From NCBI GenBank assembly GCA_947057505.1, contig CAMSEM010000035.1, positions 1 through 11,756 on the forward strand: 11,756 nt of DNA, read 5' to 3'. Below are positions 1-7,426 of this stretch, piece after piece. The stretch comes from an uncultured Clostridium sp. (GTDB taxonomy: Bacteria; Bacillota; Clostridia; TANB77; CAG-508). The notes beneath the pieces are model-generated. The model had not been told where the DNA came from, ran no database searches, and saw only the letters and a list, made by a program, of their open reading frames with translations. Within the stretch, counting starts at the first letter, position 1. The number at the start of each line of letters is the position of its first letter. A program made the position numbers and the translations under genes.

Positions 1-785
1 AAACACAAAATATAGACTTAGGTGGCTGGGACAAACCACTTACAGGCTTTTGGTTCGCAAAATTTGAAATGAGCTATACAGAAGAAGAGGGCTTAAAAAG
101 TATACCAGGAGTTTTTAGTCAAAGAAACCAAACTATAGGTGAATTTTATACTATTGCAAGAACAGCAAATTATGGACAAGTAGCAACAACTGATGCATTT
201 GATAATAAAGCAAGCTTTATGAATAGTCATATGTGTAAAAATAGTGAATGGGGAGCAGTGGCGTATTTAACGCATAGCAAATATGGACGAAATGGGCATG
301 AAATAGCAGCAGATAGGGATTTTAATTTTTACACTGGGGGAGGACGAGGAATTGCATACATAAATGTAAATAAACAATTACAAAGCACTACAGGAAATGT
401 ATATGGTGTATATGATTTAAGAAGAGGAGCTTGGGAAAGTACAGCCATATGGAATAAAAAAACAAGTTCTAATATGAGTTTTGAAAATTCGTTTGCAACA
501 AGAGAAGGAACAAGTACGAAATATGCAACAGCTTATAATGGAACAAGTAATGATACTGGAATAGATATTTATATTGTATGTAAAACTGGAGATGCCACAA
601 AAGAAATTTATACAAATAGGCTGGGATGGTTTGAAAATGATTTGTGGATTATTTATTTGAAAGGTCCTTTCTTAACACGTGGTGGTTATGCTAGTGGATC
701 TGGAATATTTAGTTCTGGTAATGTTGTGGGAGGTGCTGATAGCTATATTAGCTTCCGTGTTGTTATCAATCCTTCAACGCTCTAA
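1..785 (+). CDS. C-type-lectin/FGE-sulfatase-like surface protein, 5'-truncated by the window edge
   Basis: The reading frame is open from base 3 to the TAA at 783-785, and the residues before the first internal ATG (base 69) already look like family sequence (LGGWDKPLTGFWFAKFE). That ATG is therefore internal and the true start lies left of the window. About 260 residues are visible. The stretches NSEWGAVAYLTHSKYGRNG, TTGNVYGVYDLRRGAWES and a C-terminal RGGYASGSGIFSSG...SFRVVI resemble the formylglycine-generating-enzyme/C-type-lectin fold found in many clostridial exported proteins, where GN(V/I)xGxYDMxGGAWE and a terminal (G/S)FRVxL are hallmarks. In such proteins the missing N-terminus often holds a prepilin-like or signal segment, but none can be seen here. 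The fold assignment comes from motif recognition; the ligand is unknown, and enzymatic sulfatase-activating function is unlikely. A terminator follows about 75 bases downstream, so this gene ends its own transcript. Confidence 0.6.
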   Translation, partial: TQNIDLGGWDKPLTGFWFAKFEMSYTEEEGLKSIPGVFSQRNQTIGEFYTIARTANYGQVATTDAFDNKASFMNSHMCKNSEWGAVAYLTHSKYGRNGHEIAADRDFNFYTGGGRGIAYINVNKQLQSTTGNVYGVYDLRRGAWESTAIWNKKTSSNMSFENSFATREGTSTKYATAYNGTSNDTGIDIYIVCKTGDATKEIYTNRLGWFENDLWIIYLKGPFLTRGGYASGSGIFSSGNVVGGADSYISFRVVINPSTL

Positions 786-861
786 CAGAAATATATGGAG
801 TTAGGGAACTAGATGTGAGAGTTCAAAAATACAAATATTAAAAACAAAGCTTCATTTTATC

Positions 862-896
862 AAAAAAAATGCAACATTTTTGTTGTATTTTTTTTA
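862..896 (+). terminator. Rho-independent terminator after the lectin-like gene
   Basis: A 15-bp stem (862-876 with 881-895, one G-U wobble at 871/886) encloses a TTTT loop. The left arm begins with eight A and the right arm ends in eight T, giving a classical U-tract. The A/T symmetry means it could also stop transcription coming from the right. Confidence 0.85.
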
Positions 897-910
897 TTTA
901 TTGATATAAT
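883..910 (+). promoter_or_regulatory. Probable extended -10 sigma-A promoter for pfkA
   Basis: TATAAT at 905-910 is a perfect -10 and is preceded by TG at 902-903 (TGATATAAT), an extended -10. A weak -35, TTGTAT, lies at 883-888 with a 16-bp spacer, inside the descending arm of the terminator. The expected start of transcription is near 917, leaving a 5' leader of about 35 nt before the pfkA start codon. Confidence 0.6.
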
Positions 911-952
911 AATAAACGATACAATAAAACAAGATTAAAATAGGAGGATATT

Positions 953-2095
953 ATGATAAAAAGAGTAGCAATCTTAGCAAATGGTGGAGATGTTTCAGGA
1001 TTTAATGCTGTAATTCGTGCTATCATTAAAACAGCAGAAAACAATAATATAGAATGTTATGGATTTATAGAAGGATATAGAGGGTTATTAGAAAATAATT
1101 ACGTACAACTATGTACTAATGCTACAGGAAATGCTATAGGAATATTACCAAAAGGCGGTTCTATTATTGGTTCTTCTACGAACTCTAATGTATTTTGCTA
1201 TCCAGTAGAAGAAAATGGAGAAATCGTATATAAAGACTTATCTGATAAATGTGTAGAAAATATTAAAGCAGATGGCATTGATTGCTTATTTACCTTAGGT
1301 GGAGATGGAACTCAAAAATCTGCGAGAGATTTATCTTTAAAAGGAATTAATGTTATTGGTGTGCCAAAAACAATTGATAATGATGTTGCGTGTACAGAAA
1401 TTACCTTTGGATATAACACGGCGGTATCTGTTGCAGCAGATGCTTTAGATAGACTTCATACAACAGGTGCAACTCACCATAGAATTATGATATTAGAAGT
1501 AATGGGCAGATATGCAGGTTGGATTGCATTAGAGGCAGCTATTGCAGGTGGTGCAGATGTTGCTTTGATTCCAGAAATCCCATATGATATTAATAAAGCA
1601 GCACAAAAAATACTTAATCGTAAAAATCGTGGAAAAGAATTCAGTGTTGTAGTTGTTGCAGAAGGTGCAAAGCCACTTGGTGGAGATATTAGTGTGAAAT
1701 CAGTTAGAAATAATGGAAAAGGTGTAGATAATAATAAATTAGGTGGAGCAGGAGAAAGAGTAGCAGAAGCTCTTCAAGAACTAACTGGTTTAGAGGCAAG
1801 ATGTACAGTACTTGGTTATATGCAAAGAGGGGGAACACCAACAGCTTTTGATAGAGTGCTTTCTACCAAATATGGAGCTAAAGCTATGGAACTTGCATTA
1901 GAAGAAAAATTTAATGTATTAACAGTAATAAAAGATGGAAAACTAGACTCTGTTCCATTAGAATGTGTAGTAGGAAATAATAAAGAAGTAGGAGCTGTTT
2001 CAGGTAATACTCCAGAGAGTAACATTCGTAGAGTTACTATGGATCATGATTTAGTAAAAACAGCAAGAAATATTGGTATAAATTTAGGAGATTAG
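953..2095 (+). CDS. pfkA: 6-phosphofructokinase (long clade, predicted ATP-dependent)
   Basis: This cytosolic enzyme phosphorylates fructose-6-phosphate to fructose-1,6-bisphosphate, the committed step of glycolysis. Visible motifs are the N-terminal nucleotide-binding loop ANGGDVSGFNAVIR (residues 9-22), GGDGTQ (116-121), PKTIDND with the catalytic base Asp142 (138-144), MGRYAGW (184-190) for sugar phosphate binding, and LGYMQRGGTPTAFDR (287-301). At 380 residues it is longer than the roughly 320-residue E. coli/Bacillus type. Gly119 (E. coli Gly104 position) favours ATP as donor, whereas Lys139 (E. coli Gly124 position) is the residue usual in PPi-dependent enzymes. The same combination occurs in plant and trypanosome ATP-PFKs, so ATP is the likely donor. 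The start is fixed by AGGAGG at 942-947. argS follows after 46 bases with no terminator, so the two are probably co-transcribed. The family call is secure; donor specificity is inferred. Confidence 0.95.
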   Translation: MIKRVAILANGGDVSGFNAVIRAIIKTAENNNIECYGFIEGYRGLLENNYVQLCTNATGNAIGILPKGGSIIGSSTNSNVFCYPVEENGEIVYKDLSDKCVENIKADGIDCLFTLGGDGTQKSARDLSLKGINVIGVPKTIDNDVACTEITFGYNTAVSVAADALDRLHTTGATHHRIMILEVMGRYAGWIALEAAIAGGADVALIPEIPYDINKAAQKILNRKNRGKEFSVVVVAEGAKPLGGDISVKSVRNNGKGVDNNKLGGAGERVAEALQELTGLEARCTVLGYMQRGGTPTAFDRVLSTKYGAKAMELALEEKFNVLTVIKDGKLDSVPLECVVGNNKEVGAVSGNTPESNIRRVTMDHDLVKTARNIGINLGD

Positions 2096-2141
2096 TTTAT
2101 ATATAACAAAGAATAAAAAGTAAACAAAAAGGGAGTAATAT

Positions 2142-3851
2142 ATGATAGACTTTAAACAAAAAATAGCAAATGAAATTAGCAAACAAACTAATTTACCAGA
2201 GCAAGATATTTATGAATATATAGAAATACCTTCAAATGAAAAAATGGGAGATTATTCATTTCCTTGTTTTAAGCTTGCAAAAGAGCTAAAAAAAGCTCCT
2301 CAAATGATAGCAGAAGACTTAAAACAAAACATACAATTTGAAAAAGAAATCATGCAAAAGGTAGAAGTTGTAAATGGATATTTAAACTTTTATATAGAAC
2401 CTTTAGCCTATATTGCAAATGTTTTAATAGAGATTAGTGAAAAAAAAGAAGAATATGGAAAATCAAATATGGGAAATGGTAAAAACATTGTAATAGACTA
2501 TTCGGCACCTAATATTGCAAAACCATTTCATATAGGGCATTTACGTTCAACTGTAATAGGAAGTAGTATTTACAAAACTTATCAATTTTTAGGTTATAAT
2601 TGTACAAGTATCAATCATTTGGGTGATTATGGAACACAATTTGGAAAATTGATAGAAGGCTATAAAAGATGGGGAACAGAGTATAATTTAGAAGAAAATC
2701 CAATTGATGAGTTAACTAAAATTTATGTTAGAATAAACAATTTATGTAAAGAAGATGAAACAGTTTTAGAAGAATGTAGAAACAACTTTAAGAAATTGGA
2801 AGATAAAGATGAATATTGTACCCAAATATGGAAAAAATTTAGAGAATTAAGCTTAAAAGAGTTTCAAAAAATTTATGACTTATTACAAGTTCATTTTGAT
2901 TCATGGAATGGAGAGGCCTTTTATTCAGATAAAATGACGGAAGTAGTAAAAATATTAGAACAAAAGAACCTACTAAAACCTTCAGAAGGAGCTATGATTG
3001 TAGACTTAGAAGAAAAAAATATGCCACCATGTATTATTGAAAAAACAAATGGCTCTACCACTTATGCTACACGCGATTTAGCCGCTATTTTATATCGTGC
3101 TAGAAACTATGATTTCGACAAAGCTTTATATGTTACTTCCTATGAGCAAATACTACATTTTAAGCAAATTTTTGAGGTTGCAAGACATTTGAATTTAGAA
3201 GAAAAGTATACAAACAATTTAGTACATGTTCCATTTGGAATGATTCAATTAAAAGATGGAAAAATGTCAACAAGAGAAGGAAATGTAGTAAAATTAGAAG
3301 ACTTATTAAATGAGGCCATTCAAAGAGTAACAAACATTATGGAAGAAAAAAATCCAAATCTAGAGAATAAAGAAGAAATAGCTAGAAAGATAGGAATTGG
3401 AGCAGTTATTTTTAATGACCTATATAATAGTAGAATTAAAGATGAAATTTTTGACTGGGATACAATGTTAAACTTTAATGGAGAAACAGGACCATATATG
3501 CAATATATTTATGTTAGAACCAAGAGTTTATTAGAAAAAGCAGGATATATTCCAAATGTGCAAGAAATAGACTTTACAAAACTTATAGATGAAGCATCGC
3601 TAAGAGTTATTAAATTAATTTATTCTTTCCAAGAAATACTAGTACAATCTGCAGAAAAATATGAGCCATATATTATTGCAAGATACTTAATTCGTTTGGC
3701 TCAAAGTTTTAGTAGTTTTTATAACGAAAATAAAATTATTGGAGAAGATAAAAGTGTGCAAGATGCACGTTTATATTTAACTTACACTACAAGCATTGTA
3801 CTAAAAGTAGGAGCGCAAATTTTAGGGATACAAATGCCAGACAGGATGTAA
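2142..3851 (+). CDS. argS: Arginyl-tRNA synthetase
   Basis: This class I aminoacyl-tRNA synthetase charges tRNA-Arg in the cytosol. At 569 residues it has the full family length. An N-terminal Add1 domain covers about residues 1-100 and would bind the tRNA elbow. The Rossmann catalytic core carries SAPNIAKPFHIGHLRS with HIGH at 130-133, followed by the ArgRS-typical NHLGDYGTQFGKLI (158-171). The KMSKS-equivalent loop is KMSTREG (374-380), a form usual for ArgRS. The DALR anticodon-binding domain fills the C-terminus (about 450-569) and ends in MPDRM, close to the conserved family terminus PERM. GGGAG at 2131-2135 supports the ATG start. It sits 46 bases after pfkA, and no terminator is visible between the two or directly after argS. 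No T-box leader is present upstream. Confidence 0.97.
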   Translation: MIDFKQKIANEISKQTNLPEQDIYEYIEIPSNEKMGDYSFPCFKLAKELKKAPQMIAEDLKQNIQFEKEIMQKVEVVNGYLNFYIEPLAYIANVLIEISEKKEEYGKSNMGNGKNIVIDYSAPNIAKPFHIGHLRSTVIGSSIYKTYQFLGYNCTSINHLGDYGTQFGKLIEGYKRWGTEYNLEENPIDELTKIYVRINNLCKEDETVLEECRNNFKKLEDKDEYCTQIWKKFRELSLKEFQKIYDLLQVHFDSWNGEAFYSDKMTEVVKILEQKNLLKPSEGAMIVDLEEKNMPPCIIEKTNGSTTYATRDLAAILYRARNYDFDKALYVTSYEQILHFKQIFEVARHLNLEEKYTNNLVHVPFGMIQLKDGKMSTREGNVVKLEDLLNEAIQRVTNIMEEKNPNLENKEEIARKIGIGAVIFNDLYNSRIKDEIFDWDTMLNFNGETGPYMQYIYVRTKSLLEKAGYIPNVQEIDFTKLIDEASLRVIKLIYSFQEILVQSAEKYEPYIIARYLIRLAQSFSSFYNENKIIGEDKSVQDARLYLTYTTSIVLKVGAQILGIQMPDRM

Positions 3852-3942
3852 TCTTTATGTGAAAAATTGCTATATTACAAGGCATATAAGTAACAATCAT
3901 TGAATAATTGCAGAGCATTTAATTAAAAAATATAGAAAATGT

Positions 3943-3970
3943 ATGCAAATTAAAAACAATATGATAGAAT
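3943..3970 (+). promoter_or_regulatory. Probable extended -10 promoter for glmM
   Basis: TAGAAT at 3965-3970 is preceded by TG at 3962-3963, giving the extended form TGATAGAAT. ATGCAA at 3943-3948, 16 bases upstream, is a weak -35. The 163-base argS-glmM gap otherwise shows no terminator and no recognisable riboswitch. Confidence 0.45.
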
Positions 3971-3972
3971 AA

Positions 3973-3996
3973 GATATATTATATAGTAAATATATC
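3973..3996. repeat. Perfect 8-bp inverted repeat in the glmM leader
   Basis: GATATATT (3973-3980) and AATATATC (3989-3996) are exact reverse complements separated by 8 bases. The repeat lies just downstream of the predicted glmM -10 box and ends 6 bases before the AGGAGG of glmM. It could be an operator or a weak mRNA stem. Because it is entirely A/T-rich apart from the end bases, chance is also possible. Confidence 0.35.
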
Positions 3997-4014
3997 ATTA
4001 CTAGGAGGAAAGAA

Positions 4015-5379
4015 ATGAGAAAATATTTTGGAACAGATGGAATTAGAAGAATTGCTAATACAGAGCTTTCACCAGAACTTGTGTATCGTGTAGCAAAAGC
4101 AGGAGCTTATGCTTTATCTAAACATACAGACCATGCACCTACAATTCTAATTGGAAGAGATACTAGAATTTCTGGAACTTTAATTGAAAGTGCTATGACA
4201 GCAGGATTTCTAAGTTATGGTGCTAATGTAAAAAGTCTAGGAGTTATTCCAACACCAGCAGTTGCTTATTTGACAAAAAAGTTAAAAGCAGATGCTAGTG
4301 TGGTTATTTCTGCTTCACACAATACATATGAATTTAATGGTGTAAAATATTTTAGTAACAAAGGAATGAAAATTCCAGATGAATTAGAAGAAGAAATTGA
4401 AGAAATGATGGACTCTGGAAAGCTAGATAATTTTACAGCTATTAATGATAAAATTGGTGTAGCAGAGGTGAGGCAAGATCTTTTAGATGAGTATGTTTAT
4501 TTCTTTAGAAAAAACTTTGAAGAAGAATTTGAAAATTTTGATAGAAGTAATTTTGTTGTTGCCATTGACACAGCAAATGGAGCAACTTCTGTAGTTGCAG
4601 AAAAAGTATTTACAGCCTTAGGCATTAAACATTATATTATGAATAATACACCAAATGGAGTAAATATTAATGAAAATTGTGGTTCTACGCATTTAGATAC
4701 ATTAAAAAAATATGTAATAGAAAATAATTGCAATTTAGGTATAGCTTACGATGGAGATGGCGATAGATGTTTAGCTGTTGATGAAAATGGCAATGAATTA
4801 GATGGAGATAAATTATTAGCTATTATTTCAAATTATATGAAAGAAAAAGGTACATTAAAAAAAGATACAGTAGTAGCAACTGTTATGAGTAACTTAGGAC
4901 TTAAAAAATATGCAGAAAATAATAACTTAAACATGGTGCAAACAAAAGTTGGAGATAGATATGTTTTAGAAGAAATGCTAAAACATGGCTATAACTTAGG
5001 TGGAGAACAATCAGGACACGTTATTTTCTTAGATTATAATCCTACAGGAGACGGAATTTTAACATCCTTAATGTTGATTAGAGTTATGCTTGAAAAACAA
5101 AAGTCTGCTTCTGAATTATGCAAAATTATAAAGGTGTATCCACAAACACTAGTAAATGCGAAAGTAAGTAGTGAGAAAAAAGAAGAATATAAAAACGATA
5201 AAGAAATTCAAGAAGAAATTGTAAAACTAGAAAAAGAATTTTTAGGAAATGGTAGAGTTTTAATTAGACCATCTGGAACAGAACCATTAGTGCGTGTTAT
5301 GATTGAAGGAGAAAATCAAGATTATATTCAAGAAAAAGCTGAAAATTTAGCAAAGCTAATTGAAAAAAAGTTAAGCTAA
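4015..5379 (+). CDS. glmM: Phosphoglucosamine mutase
   Basis: This enzyme interconverts glucosamine-6-phosphate and glucosamine-1-phosphate, supplying UDP-GlcNAc for peptidoglycan. It belongs to the alpha-D-phosphohexomutase family, and its 454 residues are the usual GlmM length. The N-terminus KYFGTDGIRR (3-12) is GlmM-typical. The phosphoserine loop is SASHN with catalytic Ser101 (residues 99-103). The metal site DGDGDR is at 246-251, the sugar-specificity loop GGEQSGH at 329-335, and the phosphate-binding loop RPSGTEP at 418-424. The residue after SHN is Thr104 rather than the commoner Pro. AGGAGG at 4003-4008 places the start. The gene heads a run continuing into a small membrane protein, metG, tmk and ldh. 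Confusion with phosphomannomutase/phosphoglucomutase paralogs is unlikely given the FGTDGIRR and GGEQSGH signatures. Confidence 0.96.
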   Translation: MRKYFGTDGIRRIANTELSPELVYRVAKAGAYALSKHTDHAPTILIGRDTRISGTLIESAMTAGFLSYGANVKSLGVIPTPAVAYLTKKLKADASVVISASHNTYEFNGVKYFSNKGMKIPDELEEEIEEMMDSGKLDNFTAINDKIGVAEVRQDLLDEYVYFFRKNFEEEFENFDRSNFVVAIDTANGATSVVAEKVFTALGIKHYIMNNTPNGVNINENCGSTHLDTLKKYVIENNCNLGIAYDGDGDRCLAVDENGNELDGDKLLAIISNYMKEKGTLKKDTVVATVMSNLGLKKYAENNNLNMVQTKVGDRYVLEEMLKHGYNLGGEQSGHVIFLDYNPTGDGILTSLMLIRVMLEKQKSASELCKIIKVYPQTLVNAKVSSEKKEEYKNDKEIQEEIVKLEKEFLGNGRVLIRPSGTEPLVRVMIEGENQDYIQEKAENLAKLIEKKLS

Positions 5380-5431
5380 AGAGAAATATAATATCATTTA
5401 TATAAAATTTAGAATACTAAGGAGGAAAAAT

Positions 5432-5770
5432 ATGCCATTTATTAATTTTACCAATCCAATTGCAATTTTAATAGGTGTATTACTATTTTTATTAGTATTA
5501 TACCTAGGAAGAGAAGTAAAAAAATCATGGATAATAGGTCTTATGCTATTTGCATTTATGGCACTATTGGTGGCACACACTATTGAATTTATATTAGTTG
5601 GCCAAGAAAGCAAAATAATATATAAAGCAATTACTACATCAGCCATGTTTGATTTAATATTTATTTTCTTATCTTTTATAACATATTTATGGATTGATGA
5701 TATGGAAGCGAAAGCAGGAAAGAGAAAAAGTATTGATAATAGTTTAGATTGGTTTTGGAATAAAGTTTAA
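5432..5770 (+). CDS. Small three-helix membrane protein of unknown function
   Basis: I do not recognise this 112-residue protein. Three hydrophobic segments are clear: about residues 8-27 (NPIAILIGVLLFLLVLYLG), 34-56 (containing LMLFAFMALLVAH) and 68-87 (containing LIFIFLSFITYLW). Short linkers separate them, and a polar, basic C-terminal tail (KAGKRKS) ends in WFWNKV. The positive charges between helices 1 and 2 (REVKKS) and in the tail suggest both face the cytoplasm, with the N-terminus outside; this topology is inferred. There is no cleavable signal peptide and no catalytic motif. A strong AAGGAGG at 5419-5425 and a 52-base gap after glmM indicate a real, co-transcribed gene. A hairpin follows 8 bases after its stop codon. 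Confidence 0.8.
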   Translation: MPFINFTNPIAILIGVLLFLLVLYLGREVKKSWIIGLMLFAFMALLVAHTIEFILVGQESKIIYKAITTSAMFDLIFIFLSFITYLWIDDMEAKAGKRKSIDNSLDWFWNKV

Positions 5771-5778
5771 AATTATAG

Positions 5779-5808
5779 GCTAGGGTTATAATAAAGTATA
5801 ACCCTAGC
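5779..5808 (+). repeat. Perfect 12-bp hairpin without U-tract between the membrane protein and metG
   Basis: GCTAGGGTTATA (5779-5790) and TATAACCCTAGC (5797-5808) pair exactly around a 6-base loop. The sequence after it (ATAATAACAATTG) has no T-run, and the reverse orientation has none either, so it is a poor intrinsic terminator. It may protect the upstream 3' end, mark a processing site or tune expression of metG, which starts 35 bases further on. No promoter is seen between the hairpin and metG. Confidence 0.8.
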
Positions 5809-5843
5809 ATAATAACAATTGTAAGAAAGAAAGGGAAGAAAAC

Positions 5844-7409
5844 ATGCAAAAATTTTATATAACTACTCCTATTTATTACCCAAGTGGAAAATTTCACATA
5901 GGAACAGCATATACTACTGCATTAGCAGACACTATAAAAAAATATAAACAAGCAAGAGGCTATGATGCTTACATGCTTACAGGAATGGATGAGCATGGTC
6001 AAAAAATTCAGCAAGTAGCTGAAAAAGAAAACAAAAGCCCATTAGAACATGTAGACCAAATGGCAGAAGCTGCTAAAAAGTTATGGACTCTAATGGAAAT
6101 TGAATATGATGATTTTATTCGTACTACACAGCCAAGGCACGAAAAAGTAGTAGAAGAAATTTTTGATAAATTAATGGAACAAGGAGATATTTATTTATCA
6201 GAATATGAAGGTTTATATTGTATGCCTTGTGAAACTTATTTTACAGAAACACAGTTAGTAGATGGAAAATGTCCAGAATGTGGTAGAGAAGTTAAAAAAA
6301 TGAAAGAAGAGGCATATTTCTTTAACATGAAAAAATATGCTGATAGACTAATACAATTTTATAATGACAATCCTAATTTTATTACACCAGAATCAAGAAA
6401 AAACGAACTATTTAACAACTTTTTAAAACCAGGGCTAGAAGACTTATGTGTAACTCGTACAAGCTTTGATTGGGGCGTAAAAGTAAAAAAAGACCCAAAA
6501 CATGTAGTATATGTTTGGTTAGATGCTTTAACCAACTATATTACAGCACTTGGCTATTTATCAGAAGATGATAGTTTACTTAAAAAATATTGGCCAGCAG
6601 ACTTGCAAATTGTTGGTAAAGATATTATTCGTTTTCATGGAATTTATTGGCCAATTTTCTTAATGGCATTAGATTTGCCACTTCCAAAACAAATTTATGC
6701 ACATGGTTTTATTATGATGAAAGATGGAAAAATGTCAAAATCCAAAGGAAATGTTATTTATCCAGAACCAATTATAGAGCGTTATGGAATAGATGCTTTT
6801 AAATACTTTCTTTTAAGAGAAATGTCTTATGGACAAGATGGAACATTTTCACCAGAAGGATTTATAGAAAGATTTAATTTTGACCTTTGCAATGACTTAG
6901 GAAATCTTTTAAATAGAACAATAGGAATGTTAAATAAATATTTTGGCGGAAAAATAAAAGCATATCCTCAAACTGTTTCTAATTTAGATAAACAAGTAGA
7001 AGAATTTTCTAAAAATGTGATTGACAAAGTAGAAGAATGCTTTGATAGCTATCATATTAGCAATGCTATTGCAGAAACATGGAACTTAGTATCTAGAACC
7101 AATAAATATATAGACGAAACAGCACCATGGGTACTATATAAAGAAGAAAAAACACAAGAGCTAGAATCTGTTATGTACCATTTAGTAGAAAATTTAAGAA
7201 AAATTGCAATTTTAATAGCACCATATATGAAACACACCTCTAAAAAAATATTAGAACAACTTGCTATACCAGAAGAATTGCACACATGGGATAGCTTAGC
7301 AAATTATGATAAAATACAAAACATAACAGTAACACAAAAGCCAGAAGTATTATTTGCAAGATTAGATGTAGAAGAAGAATTAGAAGTAATAAAAAATATG
7401 ATGAAATAG
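5844..7409 (+). CDS. metG: Methionyl-tRNA synthetase (short form)
   Basis: This class I synthetase charges tRNA-Met for initiation and elongation. The N-terminus YITTPIYYPSGKFHIG and TGMDEHGQKI (46-55) are diagnostic of MetRS. The HIGH box reads HIGT (18-21). Two CxxC pairs (Cys126/129 and Cys143/146) form the zinc knuckle of the connective domain. KMSKS is intact at 296-300, followed by an alpha-helical anticodon-binding domain from about residue 340. At 521 residues the protein stops after the anticodon domain and lacks the Trbp111/EMAP-like tRNA-binding domain that extends the roughly 650-residue Bacillus and many clostridial MetRSs. The ribosome binding site (AAGGGA near 5831-5836) is weaker than its neighbours'. 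tmk begins 17 bases after the stop. No T-box or S-box leader is visible. Confidence 0.96.
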   Translation: MQKFYITTPIYYPSGKFHIGTAYTTALADTIKKYKQARGYDAYMLTGMDEHGQKIQQVAEKENKSPLEHVDQMAEAAKKLWTLMEIEYDDFIRTTQPRHEKVVEEIFDKLMEQGDIYLSEYEGLYCMPCETYFTETQLVDGKCPECGREVKKMKEEAYFFNMKKYADRLIQFYNDNPNFITPESRKNELFNNFLKPGLEDLCVTRTSFDWGVKVKKDPKHVVYVWLDALTNYITALGYLSEDDSLLKKYWPADLQIVGKDIIRFHGIYWPIFLMALDLPLPKQIYAHGFIMMKDGKMSKSKGNVIYPEPIIERYGIDAFKYFLLREMSYGQDGTFSPEGFIERFNFDLCNDLGNLLNRTIGMLNKYFGGKIKAYPQTVSNLDKQVEEFSKNVIDKVEECFDSYHISNAIAETWNLVSRTNKYIDETAPWVLYKEEKTQELESVMYHLVENLRKIAILIAPYMKHTSKKILEQLAIPEELHTWDSLANYDKIQNITVTQKPEVLFARLDVEEELEVIKNMMK

Positions 7410-7426
7410 TATAATTGGAGGTAAAT

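Noticed and set aside
69..71. ATG at 69 as the start of the first gene
   Set aside because: The frame is open to the left edge, encodes family-like residues before this ATG, and has no SD in front of it.
1..785. Diversity-generating retroelement
   Set aside because: The fold is compatible, but no reverse transcriptase, template repeat or accessory gene is in the window.
1816..2025. Reverse-strand ORFs (also at 5398-5646, 5676-5897, 7052-7285, 7959-8336, 11035-11223)
   Set aside because: All lie antisense to well-supported genes, have low-complexity or hydrophobic shadow compositions and lack ribosome binding sites.
3894..3910. Imperfect palindrome CAATCATTGAATAATTG after argS
   Set aside because: It has a mismatch and no loop space for an RNA hairpin; in A/T-rich DNA this is likely chance.
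3852..4014. glmS-type ribozyme or other riboswitch upstream of glmM
   Set aside because: The 163-base gap lacks the conserved ribozyme core and any extended pairing beyond an 8-bp A/T inverted repeat.
7415..7417. TTG start for tmk
   Set aside because: The TTG overlaps the GGAGG that serves ATG 7427, and the conserved N-terminus (GKIFVIDG) begins right after that ATG.
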